Source: Vitellaria paradoxa (taxonomy: Eukaryota > Streptophyta > Magnoliopsida > Ericales > Sapotaceae). Taken from it: a stretch of DNA of 64,000 nt. The notes beneath the pieces are model-generated. The model was not told where the DNA came from and did no database searches. It was given only the letters and a program-made list of their open reading frames with translations. The stretch is taken from positions 24,482,471 to 24,546,470 of the forward strand of contig CM034244.1 of the NCBI GenBank assembly GCA_019916065.1. Reading direction: 5' to 3'. The translations under genes were made by a program, and so were the position numbers. Of this stretch, positions 47,751 through 58,260 are shown piece by piece; position 1 is the stretch's first letter, and every line of letters begins with the position of its first letter.

Positions 47751-50263
47751 ATGCTATTAAGATCAGGTAAGGTAGTCGTAGCTGAATTTGAATTAGGAGA
47801 TCCTTCATACCTTCCTGAACTTTTTTCACCAACCTCACTTTCCACAGTTTCACTTACCATGTCCTCCTTTCACTCAATGGCTGAAATAAGAAGGGAAGGG
47901 AGTGTGCATGGGGATAATGAGCCCCAAGAAATTCTGGGTGATATTCCTATGAAAGATCATCTTAATCCCGCTAGACAAACCACCCCATCATGCATAGTCT
48001 TACCATTAAATAGGGGGAACTTCAACCTTAGGCCAGGAATTATCCAACTTCTTCCTACTTTCCATGGCCTTGACTCTGAAAATCCCTATAACCATCTTAG
48101 GGAGTTTGAGGAAGTGAGCAACACGTGTATAGATCATAATGTCAATGAGGACGTAGTGTGTCTTCAACTCTTTCCTTTTTCTCTAAAGGACAAAGCCAAG
48201 TTCTGGCTTAATTCCCTTCATCCACGTTCTATTGGAACGTGGCGTGAAATGCAAACTGAGTTTCTTAAGAAATATTTCCCAACTCAGAAAACTCAGTACT
48301 ATAGGCACAGATTACCACTTTCTCTTGTAAACCTAATGAGAATTTCTGTCGAGCCTGGGAAAGGTTTAAGGACCTCTTGATGGCTTGTCCTCACCATGGT
48401 TATGAATCATGGAGGTTAGTGAGCATCTTCCATGAATCCTTAACTCCCAGTCTTAAGCAATTAGTTTCTACCATGTGCAATGGTACCCTATTCGATAAGA
48501 CTACGAAAGAGGCTATGGAATTCTTTGATATGGTGGCCGAGGATTCTAATGATTGGGAGGTAGGACCACCTTCTTCTTTAGAGCATAGGAATCCCACATC
48601 TAGTGGTTAGTTGATGTTAAGTGAGAGGGACGATTTAAGTGCTAGGATATCTGTATTACAACATAAGTTAGATTCCCTTGAACTTAAGAACAAAGAGAAG
48701 TTGGTGGAAGCACAAGTGGTGTGTTGGGCATGCGACCAAGTAGGACATGATCCTAATTCATGTCCCGAGCTTCCTTTACTTAAGGAAGTAGCTTACGGTA
48801 ATGCATATGTCAATAACACTCAGAACCGACCATTCCAAAATAGAGGTCAGGGTAACACTTCCTACCCACAAGGTGGGAATGTTAAGTTTTCAGGGGGAAA
48901 TCAACATCTCAACGCTTACCCTCAGGGATGGAAAAATCCTCCAGGTTTTGGGTGGAAAAATGATAACCAAAGCCAATCATTCCAATCTTCCTTTTTACCC
49001 ACACCCCAATATCAACAACCCAATCCTGTTGCATATCAACCTCCCCAGAAGAGATCCTTTGAGGAATCTGTTCAACAATTTATGCAACATCAAACGATGA
49101 TCAATGATAACTTGGCTAGGTCCATAGATGATATCAGGGGCCAAGTTTCTAACTTAACCCAGGCCATGAGTACCACTCAAAGTGGCAAACTTCCTGCACA
49201 ACCATTTCCTAACCCTAAAGGCCAGGCAAACATGACTAAGTCCTCAACCTCCGGTACCACCCCACATGAGCATGTTCAAGCTGTTACCACTCTACGGAGT
49301 GGTAAAATTATTCAAAAACCCACTGATCCTAATGTCAATGCCACGAGTGAGAAGATAGAACCAAAAGTTGGTGAAGGGGTTGAAAAAGTGAGTGATGGAG
49401 AGGAAAAAGAAAAAGGGAAAGGGAAAGTAGAGGATGAGAGAGAGAATGGGGAAACTAAAAAAGAGAATGAAGAGGAACCTAGCGAGGGACTTGTGGTTAG
49501 GCCAGTTGACCACCCTGTTGAGTATATGCCTAGACCACCTTTTCCCCAGACACTAGCAAAGGGCAAGAATGAGATGTTGAATTTTGAAATTTACGAGACT
49601 TTCAAACAAGTGAGAATCAACATTCCATTACTTGAAGCCATTAAGCAAAATCCTTCCTATGCTAGATTTCTCAAGGATATGTGCACTGTGAAGAGGAAGC
49701 TCAATATCAAGGAAAAAGCTTTCTTGACAGAACAAGTGAGTGCCATACTCCAACGTGACACACCTCCTAAATATAAGGACCCTGGGTGTCCAACTATTTC
49801 ATGCATCATAGGGAACCACATTGTTGATAGAGCTCTACTTGACCTAGGTGCGAGTGTCAACCTTTTGCCCTATACTGTTTACCAGCAACTAGGCCTAGGT
49901 GAGCTGAAACCCACCAGAGTGACATTACAGTTAGCTGACCGTTCGGTCAAGATGCCCAGGGGTGTGGTGGAGGACGTATTGGTTCAAGTAGACAAGTTCT
50001 ACTTTCCAGTGGATTTTATCGTATTGGATACCCAACCAGTTCTTAACCCTACCCAATCTATTCCGGTCATCCTTGGTAGACCCTTCCTTACTACATCCAA
50101 TGCTGTGATCAATTGTAAGAGTGGGGTCATGAAACTTTCTTTTGGAAATATGACCATAGAATTGAATATTTTTAGGGTAGGGAAGCAAATAGGAGAATGT
50201 GAGGATATTAGGGAAGTAGACGTGATCCATACTTTGAGCGAGGAGTATTTTGAGCAGACTTAC
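47751..50263 (+). pseudogene. gag-protease of the Athila-like element
   Basis: The ATG at 47751 opens MLLRSGKVVVAEFE, as in many Athila gags. The gag domain follows (FHGLDSENPYNHLREFEEV; LFPFSLKDKAKFWLNSL; FLKKYFPTQKTQ). A frameshift near 48375 leads into MACPHHGYESW, and a TAG at 48608-48610 separates the rest. The long frame 48611-50266 carries a zinc knuckle (CWACDQVGHDPNSC, about residue 38), Gln/Asn-rich spacers, the TLRSGK motif (about residue 217), a Glu/Lys-rich stretch and the protease active site LLDLGASVNLLP. The solo LTR at 50264 interrupts it. The last codons before it and the frame after 52172 are in register. Confidence 0.9.
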
Positions 50264-52172
50264 TGACCGCTTATGAATAGTGCAGTGCTAATTAACCCCC
50301 AAGTGCAAGGGTGTGCGGTGTAGTTTTAATCTCGGTGAGTCCGAGGTCGAATCCACAGGGAAGCCTATGTGTTTCAGTTTCTAAGTTCAAATATGAATTG
50401 TAGGATTGAATTAGAATTAAAGTTGCAATTAACTTAAATTAGATTTGATAGAGTTGAAATTTGAGAAATTAAACTAAAAACAAAGTAATTACTAATTAAA
50501 GGAATGTTTCAACTTAAATAAAATTCGAACTAATTTAAACAACTCAGCAAATTAAAATTACTAAACTTAAATTTAAAGAATAATCTAATCTAATTGCAAA
50601 CAAGACTTATAAGAAATTTAAAGCAGTGATTTTATCAAATTGAAATTCTAATAGAAAAGGGTTCTTGATTCAACCTTCACAATTCCAAGTAATCTGTTAT
50701 TTCACCAAGGGATGATTTTAAATACAATCCATAGTTCACGTCAAAGGATCTATGGATTGGGAAAGATTTTCAATACATTCCAAAATTCCTCGATACACAG
50801 TTTTAAATTCACGTTTCATTATGGAAGATAAAACTGGAAAGGTTTTATGATAAAAATACTCGAGTTCAAATCTAGATTTAAATTGTTTAAAAATTATCAA
50901 GAAAATTATAATCAAGAGTGTTTATCAGTGATTACAGAGAATATGAACAAACACTATTGTTTTCAAAGGTTTTCCAAACAACAAATCAAGTTTGAAAATA
51001 GTAGATCACTTCACATAGGCTTTTGAAACCCATGTGAAGGATCTACGTACATCCCTCAGTTCATAACAAATTACCCTTCATTGATTCAGTGAATCAAGAA
51101 CAAAGGTTTTTACCCTAGCATGCTTTGAAACAACTTAACAGGCTTAGATGAAGACATAACTGTTAAAGCTTCAAAAACGTAATTAAAACAGTCCTAATGA
51201 ATGTAAAACCTACCTACGAACATTCAATTAATAATAATGAACCAAAACGAAATACTAGATTAATTAAAGTTAAACCTTAAGATCAAAATGTGCAGCATTC
51301 GTATCAAACTCTAAACGAAACCCTAATATTTTAAAGCATCCAAAGATTAAACAAACTAATGGCATTAATCATAAAAATCATCCACGAACATTCAAAAACT
51401 AATGAAGAGCAAGAATGAAATATTAACTTACTTGAAAACGAACTTTGAAATAAGAACTTGAGTAGCAATCGCAATGACAATCGTCGTAAAAACTTGGAGT
51501 ACGTAGAGTAGTAACATTCACGAATAAAAAATCTTCAAAATCTTCCCATAAATAAATAACTAAAACTAAACTTAAACCTAAGAGAAGTAGGAGGAGAGGA
51601 AGAAAAACAATATGTAGCAGCCCCCTCTCATTCGGCTACACAGTGTCATATATATAAGCAAACACAAAACCCTAAAAGTCAAAACGCGGAGCAACAATTC
51701 CGTATAAGGGGGTCCGGACCGTCCCTCAGGGGGTCCAGACCACAGTGTATGGTTTATTCAATCGGCTGGAAGGCGAGCTTTCTGTGGTCGGGACCATCAA
51801 GCAAGGGGGTCCGGACCACAGTGTACATGAAATCCTCTTCAACAGCTCCAGCTTTCTGTGGTCGGGACCATCAAGCAAGGGGGTCCGGACCACAGTGTAT
51901 AGGTTTCTTCAATGTTTGCTCCTCCATTTAAGCCAACTCTTGGGGAAGCTTGAACCATTGTTGACACGCTTTGTTCTCCTTTGTTTCCTTCCTCCTTGGA
52001 GTTGTCAAAATCACTGTCTTCTTCGTTGAATTCACCATTTTTCCTGCGATTGACAAAATGGTTTACGTAAGTGATAAAATAGTGATAAATCATGAGGAAA
52101 ACGTAGTAAAACATGTAAATGAGTGTGCAAAAGTGTCGTTTGTAATTACACTTTTCGAGTGTAATCACTGAC
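50259..52172 (-). mobile_element. Solo LTR (Athila-type, family A2), second copy
   Basis: The LTR proper is 50264-52167 (1,904 bp), flanked by CTTAC (50259-50263) and CTGAC (52168-52172), one mismatch. It is the same length and almost the same sequence as the copy at 5320-7223; by eye the two differ at no more than a few dozen sites. Same minus orientation relative to the sequence. TATA-like region at 51659-51647 and palindromic module at about 51710-51900. It disrupts the gag-pol frame of the Athila-like element and is therefore younger than it. Confidence 0.95.
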
Positions 52173-53476
52173 TTTGAGGACCCCTTAGAGCGTGCCTTAG
52201 CAAGGAGTGAGAGTTGTGAAATGTTAGATGGGGAAAATTTTAGGGATATTGGAGAGTTTATAGGTACTGGGGATGAGATTATGGCAATTAGTGGTTGGGT
52301 ACCAACGTTTGAACCTATAGAGCCATCTGTGATAAAACCTAAGCCCTCAATTGAATGTCCCCCATGTCCTTCTAGGAAACCCTTAACAAGTGAACTCAAG
52401 TATGCATTTCTGGGAGAGGGAGAGACATTTCCAGTAGTAGTGTCTGCAAGTTTAGAAAGAGCACAAGAAGAGAGGTTGCTGGGAGTGTTGAAAGCCCATC
52501 GTTAGACTTTAGGGTGGACTACCGCAGATCTTCGAGGTATTAGACCATTAGTACGTTCTCATCATATTTACCTTCAAGATGATGCTAAACCGGTGAGGCA
52601 AATGCAATGAAGGCTAAACCCCAATATGAAAGAGGTTGTGAAAGGGGAAGTGCTTAAGTTACTTGATGCGGGTATCATTTACCCCATCTCTGACTCGAAG
52701 TGGGTGAGTCCCACTCAAGTAATCCTAAGAAATCTAGTGCCACTGTAGTTGAAAATGAGAAACGAGAGTTAGTGCCACAACGCACCCAAACTGGGTGGCG
52801 TATGTGCATTGATTATAGGCGTTTGAACGCAGTGACCCGAAAAGACCATTTTCCACTTCCCTTCCTAGACCAAGTGCTTGAGAAAGTAGCGGGTAGATCT
52901 TTCTATTGTTTTCTAGATGGGTATTCTGGGTACAATCAAGTGGAGATAGCACTAGAAGATCAAGAGAAGACCACCTTCATATGCCCCTTTGGCACTTTTG
53001 CATATAGACGCATGCCATTTGGGCTATGTAACGCACCTGTGATTTTTCAAAGGTGTGTAATGAGCATTTTTAGTGATATGGTCGAGAGATTCTTGGAGGT
53101 ATTTATGGATGATTTTTCCGTTTATGGAGACACATTCGATGAGTGCTTGATCAATCTTGATAAGGTGCTAGTGCGATGTGAGGAGAGCAATTTAGTGCTC
53201 AACTGGGAAAAGTGCCACTTCATGGTACAACAGGGAATTGTTTTAGGGCACATAGTGTCATGTCGTGGGATAGAGGTAGATAAAGCAAAAGTGGATATCA
53301 TTCAAAGTTTACCTACGCCTCGATGTGTGAAGGATGTTAGATCATTCCTTGGACATGCCAGCTTCTACCGGAGATTCATTCAATCCTTCAGCTCTCTCGC
53401 CCGTCCTCTTTACTCATTGTTGTCCAATGATGTTCCATTTGAATGGACAACATCATGCCAAGAGGCATTTGACTAG
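52173..53476 (+). pseudogene. Reverse transcriptase of the Athila-like element
   Basis: 52173-52505 holds the linker from protease to RT, ending in a TAG. After it come the RT N-terminus with DDAKPVRQMQ and PISDSKWVSPTQV, with a stop and a frameshift near 52600-52720. The frame 52700-53476 has the core: MCIDYRRLNAVTRKDHFPL, FLDGYSGYNQVEI, MPFGLCNAPVIFQRC, the active site VFMDDFSVYG and VLGHIVSCRGIEVDKAK. A TAG at 53474-53476 ends it where the family has Lys or Gln. Confidence 0.92.
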
Positions 53477-53890
53477 CTTAAACAGTTGCTCACCACTGCT
53501 CCTATTATTCAAAGCTCGGATTGGTCCCTACCATTCGAGCTTATGTGTGATGCCAGTGATTTTGCGGTGGGTGCAGTTTTAGGGCAAAGAAAATAGGGGA
53601 AACCCTATGTCATTTACTACGCTAGCAAGACTCTAAATGAAGCTCAAATTAATTATACCGCCACTGAGAAAGAGCTTCTAGCGGTAGTGTTTGCCCTTGA
53701 TAAGTTTAGGTCATATTTGGTAGGTTCCCGTGTTGCAGTGTTCACGGATCATGCGGCTTTGAAATACCTCCGTTCAAAACAAGAGGCCAAACCTCGTCTG
53801 ATTAGGTGGATACTCCTTCTCTAAGAGTTTGATTTGGAGATTAAAGACAAGAAAGGGGTTGAAAATGTGGTAGCTGACCATTTGTCTAGA
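53477..53890 (+). pseudogene. RNase H of the Athila-like element
   Basis: Starts LKQLLTTAPI and carries ELMCDASDFAVGAVLGQ (Asp of the catalytic site), [20 protein letters not shown] and [11 protein letters not shown]. It ends with NVVADHLSRL. In-frame stops occur at about 53594 and 53822 (TAA where CAA is expected). Removes the RNA strand during reverse transcription. Continuous with RT upstream and integrase downstream. Confidence 0.9.
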
Positions 53891-55257
53891 CTACCCCAAC
53901 ATGTGTCCCACTCTAGTGACCTACCAATCAATGAGCAATTCCCTGATGAACACCTCATACATGTTAGCACCAACCCATCGGTCCAACCTCCTTGGTATGC
54001 GGACATTGCAAACTTCTTAGTAATCGGACAGATGCCCTCCTATTGGACCAAAGTCGATAAAGGTAAATTCTTACGAAAAGTGCGTAGTTTCTTTTGGGAC
54101 GAACCATATCTCCACAAGTATTGCCCTGATCAGATTGCGAGATGTTACATTCCCGAGAGCGAGGTACATAGGGTCATTAAGTTTTGTCATTTTCTAGCAT
54201 GTGGAGGTCACTTCTCCTAAAAGAAAACAGCCGCTAAGATCCTCCAAAGCAGATTTTATTGGCCCTCATTGTTTAGGGATGTTCATGATTATTGCCTTCG
54301 GTGTGATCGATGCCAACGGTTAGGAGCTCTAACCAAGTGTAATGAGATGCCTCAAAACCTCATAATCGTTTTGGAGATTTTTGATTGCTGGGGGATTGAT
54401 TTTATGGGACCATTCCCTACATCTTTTGGATATGAGTACGTACTGGTGGCCATTGATTATGTTTCTAACTGGGTGGAGGCCATAGCAACTCGTACCAATG
54501 ACCATCGGGTAGTGATAAAATTCTTAAAGGAGTACATCTTTACGCGTTTTGGGATGCCTCGAGCTATCATTAGTGACCAAGCCAAACATTTTTTGTAATC
54601 GGCCTGTCAGTGTATTGCTACGTAGTTATGGTGTGACCCCATAAAGTAGGTACTTCATATCATCCTCAAAATAGTGGCCAAGTCGAATTGGCGAATAAGG
54701 AGATTAAGGGAATCTTAGAGAAAACTGTTAACCCGACACGCAAAAATTGTTCTCTACGTCTTATCGATGCATTATGGGCAAATAGAACGGCGTATAAGAC
54801 AATTCTAGGCATGTCTCCCTATCGCCTGGTCTTTGGCAAGGCTTGTCACTTACCTGTAGAAATGAAGCATAGAGCTTATTGGGCGATTAGGCACTTCAAT
54901 GAGAATTTGGATGATGCCGGTGTTTTACGAAAGCTCCAATTGAATGAACTTGAGGAATTGCGTAATGATGCTTTTGAGAATGCAAAGATCGCCAAGGCAA
55001 GAATGAAAGATTTACATGACAAACACATCTCTAGAAAATCTTTTCATATAGGCCAAAAAGTCTTGCTATACAACTCTCGTTTGCACCTCTTCCCGGGAAA
55101 GCTCCAATCAGGGTGGTACGGTCCTTTTACTATACTTTTCATCTCCGAACATGGTGTGTGTGAGGTTCATAACCCACGTAACAACACCTTCTTCAAAGTT
55201 AATGGATATCGCCTCAAACCGTATTTAAAAAACTTTGTGGCCGAAATTGAAACTTAG
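53891..55257 (+). pseudogene. Integrase of the Athila-like element
   Basis: The zinc-finger region has H...H (VIKFCHFLACGGHFS) and CLRCDRCQRLG (54130-54320), with a TAA at 54218-54220 between. The core includes DFMGPFPTSFGYEYVLVAID, then the second catalytic Asp in IISDQAKHF, followed by a stop and frameshift near 54597. The frame 54688-55257 contains [20 protein letters not shown] and the C-terminal GWYGPFTI region. It ends with a TAG. In many Athila integrases the residues after the second Asp are Gly-Gly; here they read Gln-Ala, so catalysis is doubtful even without the stops. Confidence 0.92.
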
Positions 55258-55432
55258 GATCTTTTGGATCCCCCATCTTTCAATTAGAATGAGATTAGAA
55301 AGTAATTTTAATTATATAATAGTAGGTTAGGATAGGTTTTATTTTATCTGTAATTTAATTTTTTTTTTATTTTTGAGTCTAGACATTTTAAGTTTTTAAA
55401 TAGCTTAGCTAAGAGGGAGAAATTTCTGCTTG
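55258..55432 (+). other. Spacer between pol and ORF3 promoter-like module
   Basis: AT-rich with T-runs. No ORF. Separates the pol stop from the GC-rich module starting at 55433. Confidence 0.5.
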
Positions 55433-55715
55433 ATGGTCTTGACCCCCTCTCTAAACGGTCGGGACCATAGTGTCTTGGCCGAGTACATTTTTGAGAGAGG
55501 GACTTTCTGTGGTCCCGACCCCCTGCCGAGACGGTCGGGACCCTGCAACCTTCAAAAGCCCCTATTCGGCCATTCTCAATCCCGATTTCCTTTCTTTTAA
55601 CGCCAAGGTTTCTAAATTTTCCTCTCAATACTTGATCTTCTCCTCTAGAATTAGCATTCCCGATGGTGGATTCAACCTTTTCAGCCCTTATTCTTCGAGT
55701 ATTAATCATCCAAAG
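55433..55715 (+). promoter_or_regulatory. Internal promoter-like module and leader exon for ORF3
   Basis: 55433-55542 contains GGTCTTGACCCCC, CGGTCGGGACCATAGTGT, CTGTGGTCCCGACCCCC and ACGGTCGGGACCC, clearly the same module as in the LTR upstream of its TATA box, although this is internal. No good TATA box is seen (a weak candidate is near 55560). Downstream a T/C-rich leader runs to a GT donor (CAAAG/GTATG, exon end 55715). Inferred to be a promoter and first exon for ORF3. Could instead be a relic LTR fragment. Confidence 0.5.
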
Positions 55716-56312
55716 GTATGTTTCTTTATCATTTCGAGCCCTAGATAGCTTCTTTGTTTATCCGTCTTCAAACCCGAGCTTCCAAGCTTTGAGGGTTTCA
55801 GATTTCTTGTGAAAAGAAGTTATTTTGAGTTCCTAACTAAGGTAGAAAGTAATTAATCCATTTGAGCGAAGTCCTTTACTCGTTACTTTCTTCCTATTCA
55901 TGGTTCACAAATCGGGTCCAAGGGTTCAAAGACCCTCCAATTTTGAGTTTATTTGCTGATTTTTAAAGGTTCACCTGTGCAATCTTCATTGAAAATTTAT
56001 TATTTGAATTCATGGTGGATGTTGCATGGCCACCAAAATTGTTGAATGGACCCTTCTCGGGTGGATGTTTTATGGCCACCTAGAGAATTAAATTTGTGAA
56101 ATTTAGTTTGGGTGGATGTTATATGGCCACCTAGAGAATTAAATTTGTGAAATTTAGTTTGGGTGGATGATGTATGGCCAACTAATTTGTCTATCTTGCA
56201 CACATTAGTTTTGATTCCAATGAACATCATTCATTAGAATGGGCCACTGAACTTGGGTGGACATAGGAATTGCATAGTTACTCATTGAATTTTTGTTTTT
56301 ATACTTGTGTAG
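55716..56312 (+). other. Likely intron before ORF3
   Basis: Begins GTATGTTTC after CAAAG and ends with a T-rich tract and TTGTGTAG at 56312, six bases before the ORF3 ATG at 56318. It contains a 51-bp tandem repeat. Splice signals are visible in the sequence, but use is inferred. Confidence 0.5.
56014..56180 (+). repeat. 51-bp tandem repeat in the ORF3 leader
   Basis: GGGTGGATGTTTTATGGCCA starts units at 56059, 56110 and 56161, exactly 51 bp apart, with a diverged partial unit at 56014. The units also share TAGAGAATTAAATTTGTGAA. The apparent minus-strand protein with repeated TSTQTKFHKFNSLGGH is a by-product of this array. Confidence 0.9.
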
Positions 56313-56317
56313 TTCCC

Positions 56318-57407
56318 ATGCCTCTGAGAACTAAGAAACCAACGAATAGACAATTAGGGACCTTATCTTTTGATAGGAGTCGTTTCTGGAAAGAAGAGGC
56401 TGAAGAGAAATATGATAATACATGGGGGAATAAATCAGTAGTAATTGAGCGTTTTAAGCAAATTGATCAGTTTAAGCATAGTGACTTCATGCTTGAACAA
56501 AATTTTGAAGGAACGTAGTGGATTAATGTGGGAAAGTTTCATGCTTATTGTATAGTTGATCTGGTTAGGGAATTTTTTGCCAATTTCAAAGCAAACTCAA
56601 TTATATGGCGAACGGGTAGAGAACGTCTAATCAGTTGGGTAAGGGGAGTTGAAATTACACTCACACCTGATGACTTTGCTCTCATATTTCAATTACCTCG
56701 AGTTGAAAATCTGGAATTCACTTATCCAGCTGAAGGTACTCATCTATTTCCAACTGTGGTTTCAGAGATCTTACTAGAGGGTCAGGAATGGGGTGGTGAA
56801 TATAAGAAACCTGCATCTGTGTTGAAAGATAAATACTGGGCGTTGCACTTGTTTTCTTGTTCCAACCTACTACCTCAAAACAGGACCGCTGATTGTACTC
56901 CCCTTAGAGCCAGACTTGTTTATGCCATTGGGACTGGGATGACAATCGATTTACCCTCATATCTTTGGCACCAAGTAGCCTATACCTGTGAGCACCCTGG
57001 AGCTCTGTTAGCTTTACCCTTTGGCGGAGCACTAACAGAGATCTTTAGAAGGAAAAGAGCTCATATCACAGATGACCTACCTATAACCTCAGGACTTCAA
57101 CCGTTCAATATCACATCTTATGTTAAATCCAGAGGTTTGATATTAAAGAAGAAAATGAGGGCAGAGGGAATCTGAGAAAGAGGGTGAACCTTCACACACC
57201 CAAAAGGAACAAGAGGAGGTCACTAATGTTGAGTTGGCAAATCAGATTAGAGTTTTAGCTGAACGTATTAGTGTCATGGAGCAGAATCAAGAAGCTGATC
57301 ACCAGCTTCTGCTACGCATTCACCAAAGCCAGCAAACTCAAGGCCATCTCATACAAAGTGTTTTAGATTATCTCAGAGAATCTCATCCACCCCCACCTCT
57401 GCAGTGA
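56318..57407 (+). pseudogene. Athila ORF3, 'putative plant transposon protein' type
   Basis: The ATG at 56318 follows a splice-acceptor-like site. The frame gives MPLRTKKPTNRQLGTLSF, a Lys/Glu-rich segment, then one TAG at 56516-56518. It continues in the same phase to 57175. The core has VREFFANFKANSI, WVRGVEITLTPDDFALIFQL and CTPLRARLVYAIGTGM, a layout resembling the PF20167 type domain found in Athila downstream ORFs. After a 1-nt shift at about 57172 the frame continues to the TGA at 57405-57407 with a coiled coil (ELANQIRVLAERISVMEQN) and a Pro-rich end. No signal peptide or membrane span is visible, so I would not call it envelope-like. Function unknown. It is the best preserved ORF of the element. 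Confidence 0.7.
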
Positions 57408-57525
57408 TGGACTTTATGTTTGTTTCTTTGAGAGTTTAGGAGTGAACTTTTCTTTTTGTTTAATTTGTAATCCTAAAACTCTTTACTCACTTTTAACTAC
57501 TAGGATGTTTATATATTTCTAGTTT

Positions 57526-58260
57526 GTGTTTTCCATTTTATCTTATTTTTATGGATGCTACCTTGTGTTAAATTATGGGTTATTTAGGTTCTTAAATTTT
57601 ATTTTCTTATTTTTTGCAAAGAACAGGTACTCCATCTATGGTCCAACTAACAATCAATGTAAACAATGGGAACTTAGTACCATAAGTAGGAAACGTAAGT
57701 GGGATGTCATAACCCTTATATCCAGTGAGAGTAGCGAGTTTAAGATTTCAGAGGTTGACTGGAAAGGGTGGCCTGAGGACTATTTCTTAGAAAGCAATTC
57801 ACTACCCTTACCATATATATATCCACCCCTGATGTTCATCACACCTGATCAATTAGATGACCAATGGTGGGATGAAGTTGACCTTCAACTTCTCTTAGAT
57901 ATGGAATGGGCTGAGGTAATTATAGCTGATGAGTGGTTAGATGCACCCTCTTACGCCACAGACACCGACACTATAGAATCTGAAACAAGTTCTTTGTCTG
58001 AGTACTTTGATATGCCACCCCTAGAAGACGTCCTTGGAAATGAAAGTATTAACATTGAGTCTAGGGAGGATGGTGATGTTTACAACGAACTGGACCAAGA
58101 TGATAATTTTGCTACTTCATTGCAACTCCTTTTTGAGTATCACCCAACTTTTGATTCTATTGAAGACAACATGAGGTACTCCTTAACCTTTCCTAATGTT
58201 TATTTCATTTCGTTTATTCTTTTTATTATTAAATTCATGTTCATAATCTTCTCAATTTAG
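57526..58260 (+). CDS. Acidic ORF with hydrophobic C-terminus, unknown
   Basis: An open frame of 244 codons. Residues 1-35 are hydrophobic (MFSILSYFYGCYLVLNYG), probably because the true exon starts later; CAAAG/AACAG acceptor-like sites lie near 57620-57626. Residues 45-205 are rich in Asp, Glu and Trp (WDEVDLQLLLDMEWAEVII; EYFDMPPLEDVLGNES). The final 20 residues are hydrophobic (VYFISFILFIIKF), but a donor-like ATGAG/GTACT at 58175 could remove them. I do not recognise the family. It lies between ORF3 and the 3' region, on the element's coding strand. It could be another element gene or a captured host exon. Confidence 0.4.
   Translation: MFSILSYFYGCYLVLNYGLFRFLNFIFLFFAKNRYSIYGPTNNQCKQWELSTISRKRKWDVITLISSESSEFKISEVDWKGWPEDYFLESNSLPLPYIYPPLMFITPDQLDDQWWDEVDLQLLLDMEWAEVIIADEWLDAPSYATDTDTIESETSSLSEYFDMPPLEDVLGNESINIESREDGDVYNELDQDDNFATSLQLLFEYHPTFDSIEDNMRYSLTFPNVYFISFILFIIKFMFIIFSI

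Noticed and set aside
56000..56230. Minus-strand ORF with a repeated TSTQTKFHKFNSLGGH peptide
   Set aside because: It is the translation of the 51-bp tandem repeat inside the likely ORF3 leader intron, on the strand opposite to the element. No domain or start context.
56318..57407. Calling ORF3 an envelope gene
   Set aside because: No signal peptide, transmembrane helix or cleavage site is visible. Position downstream of integrase alone is not sufficient.
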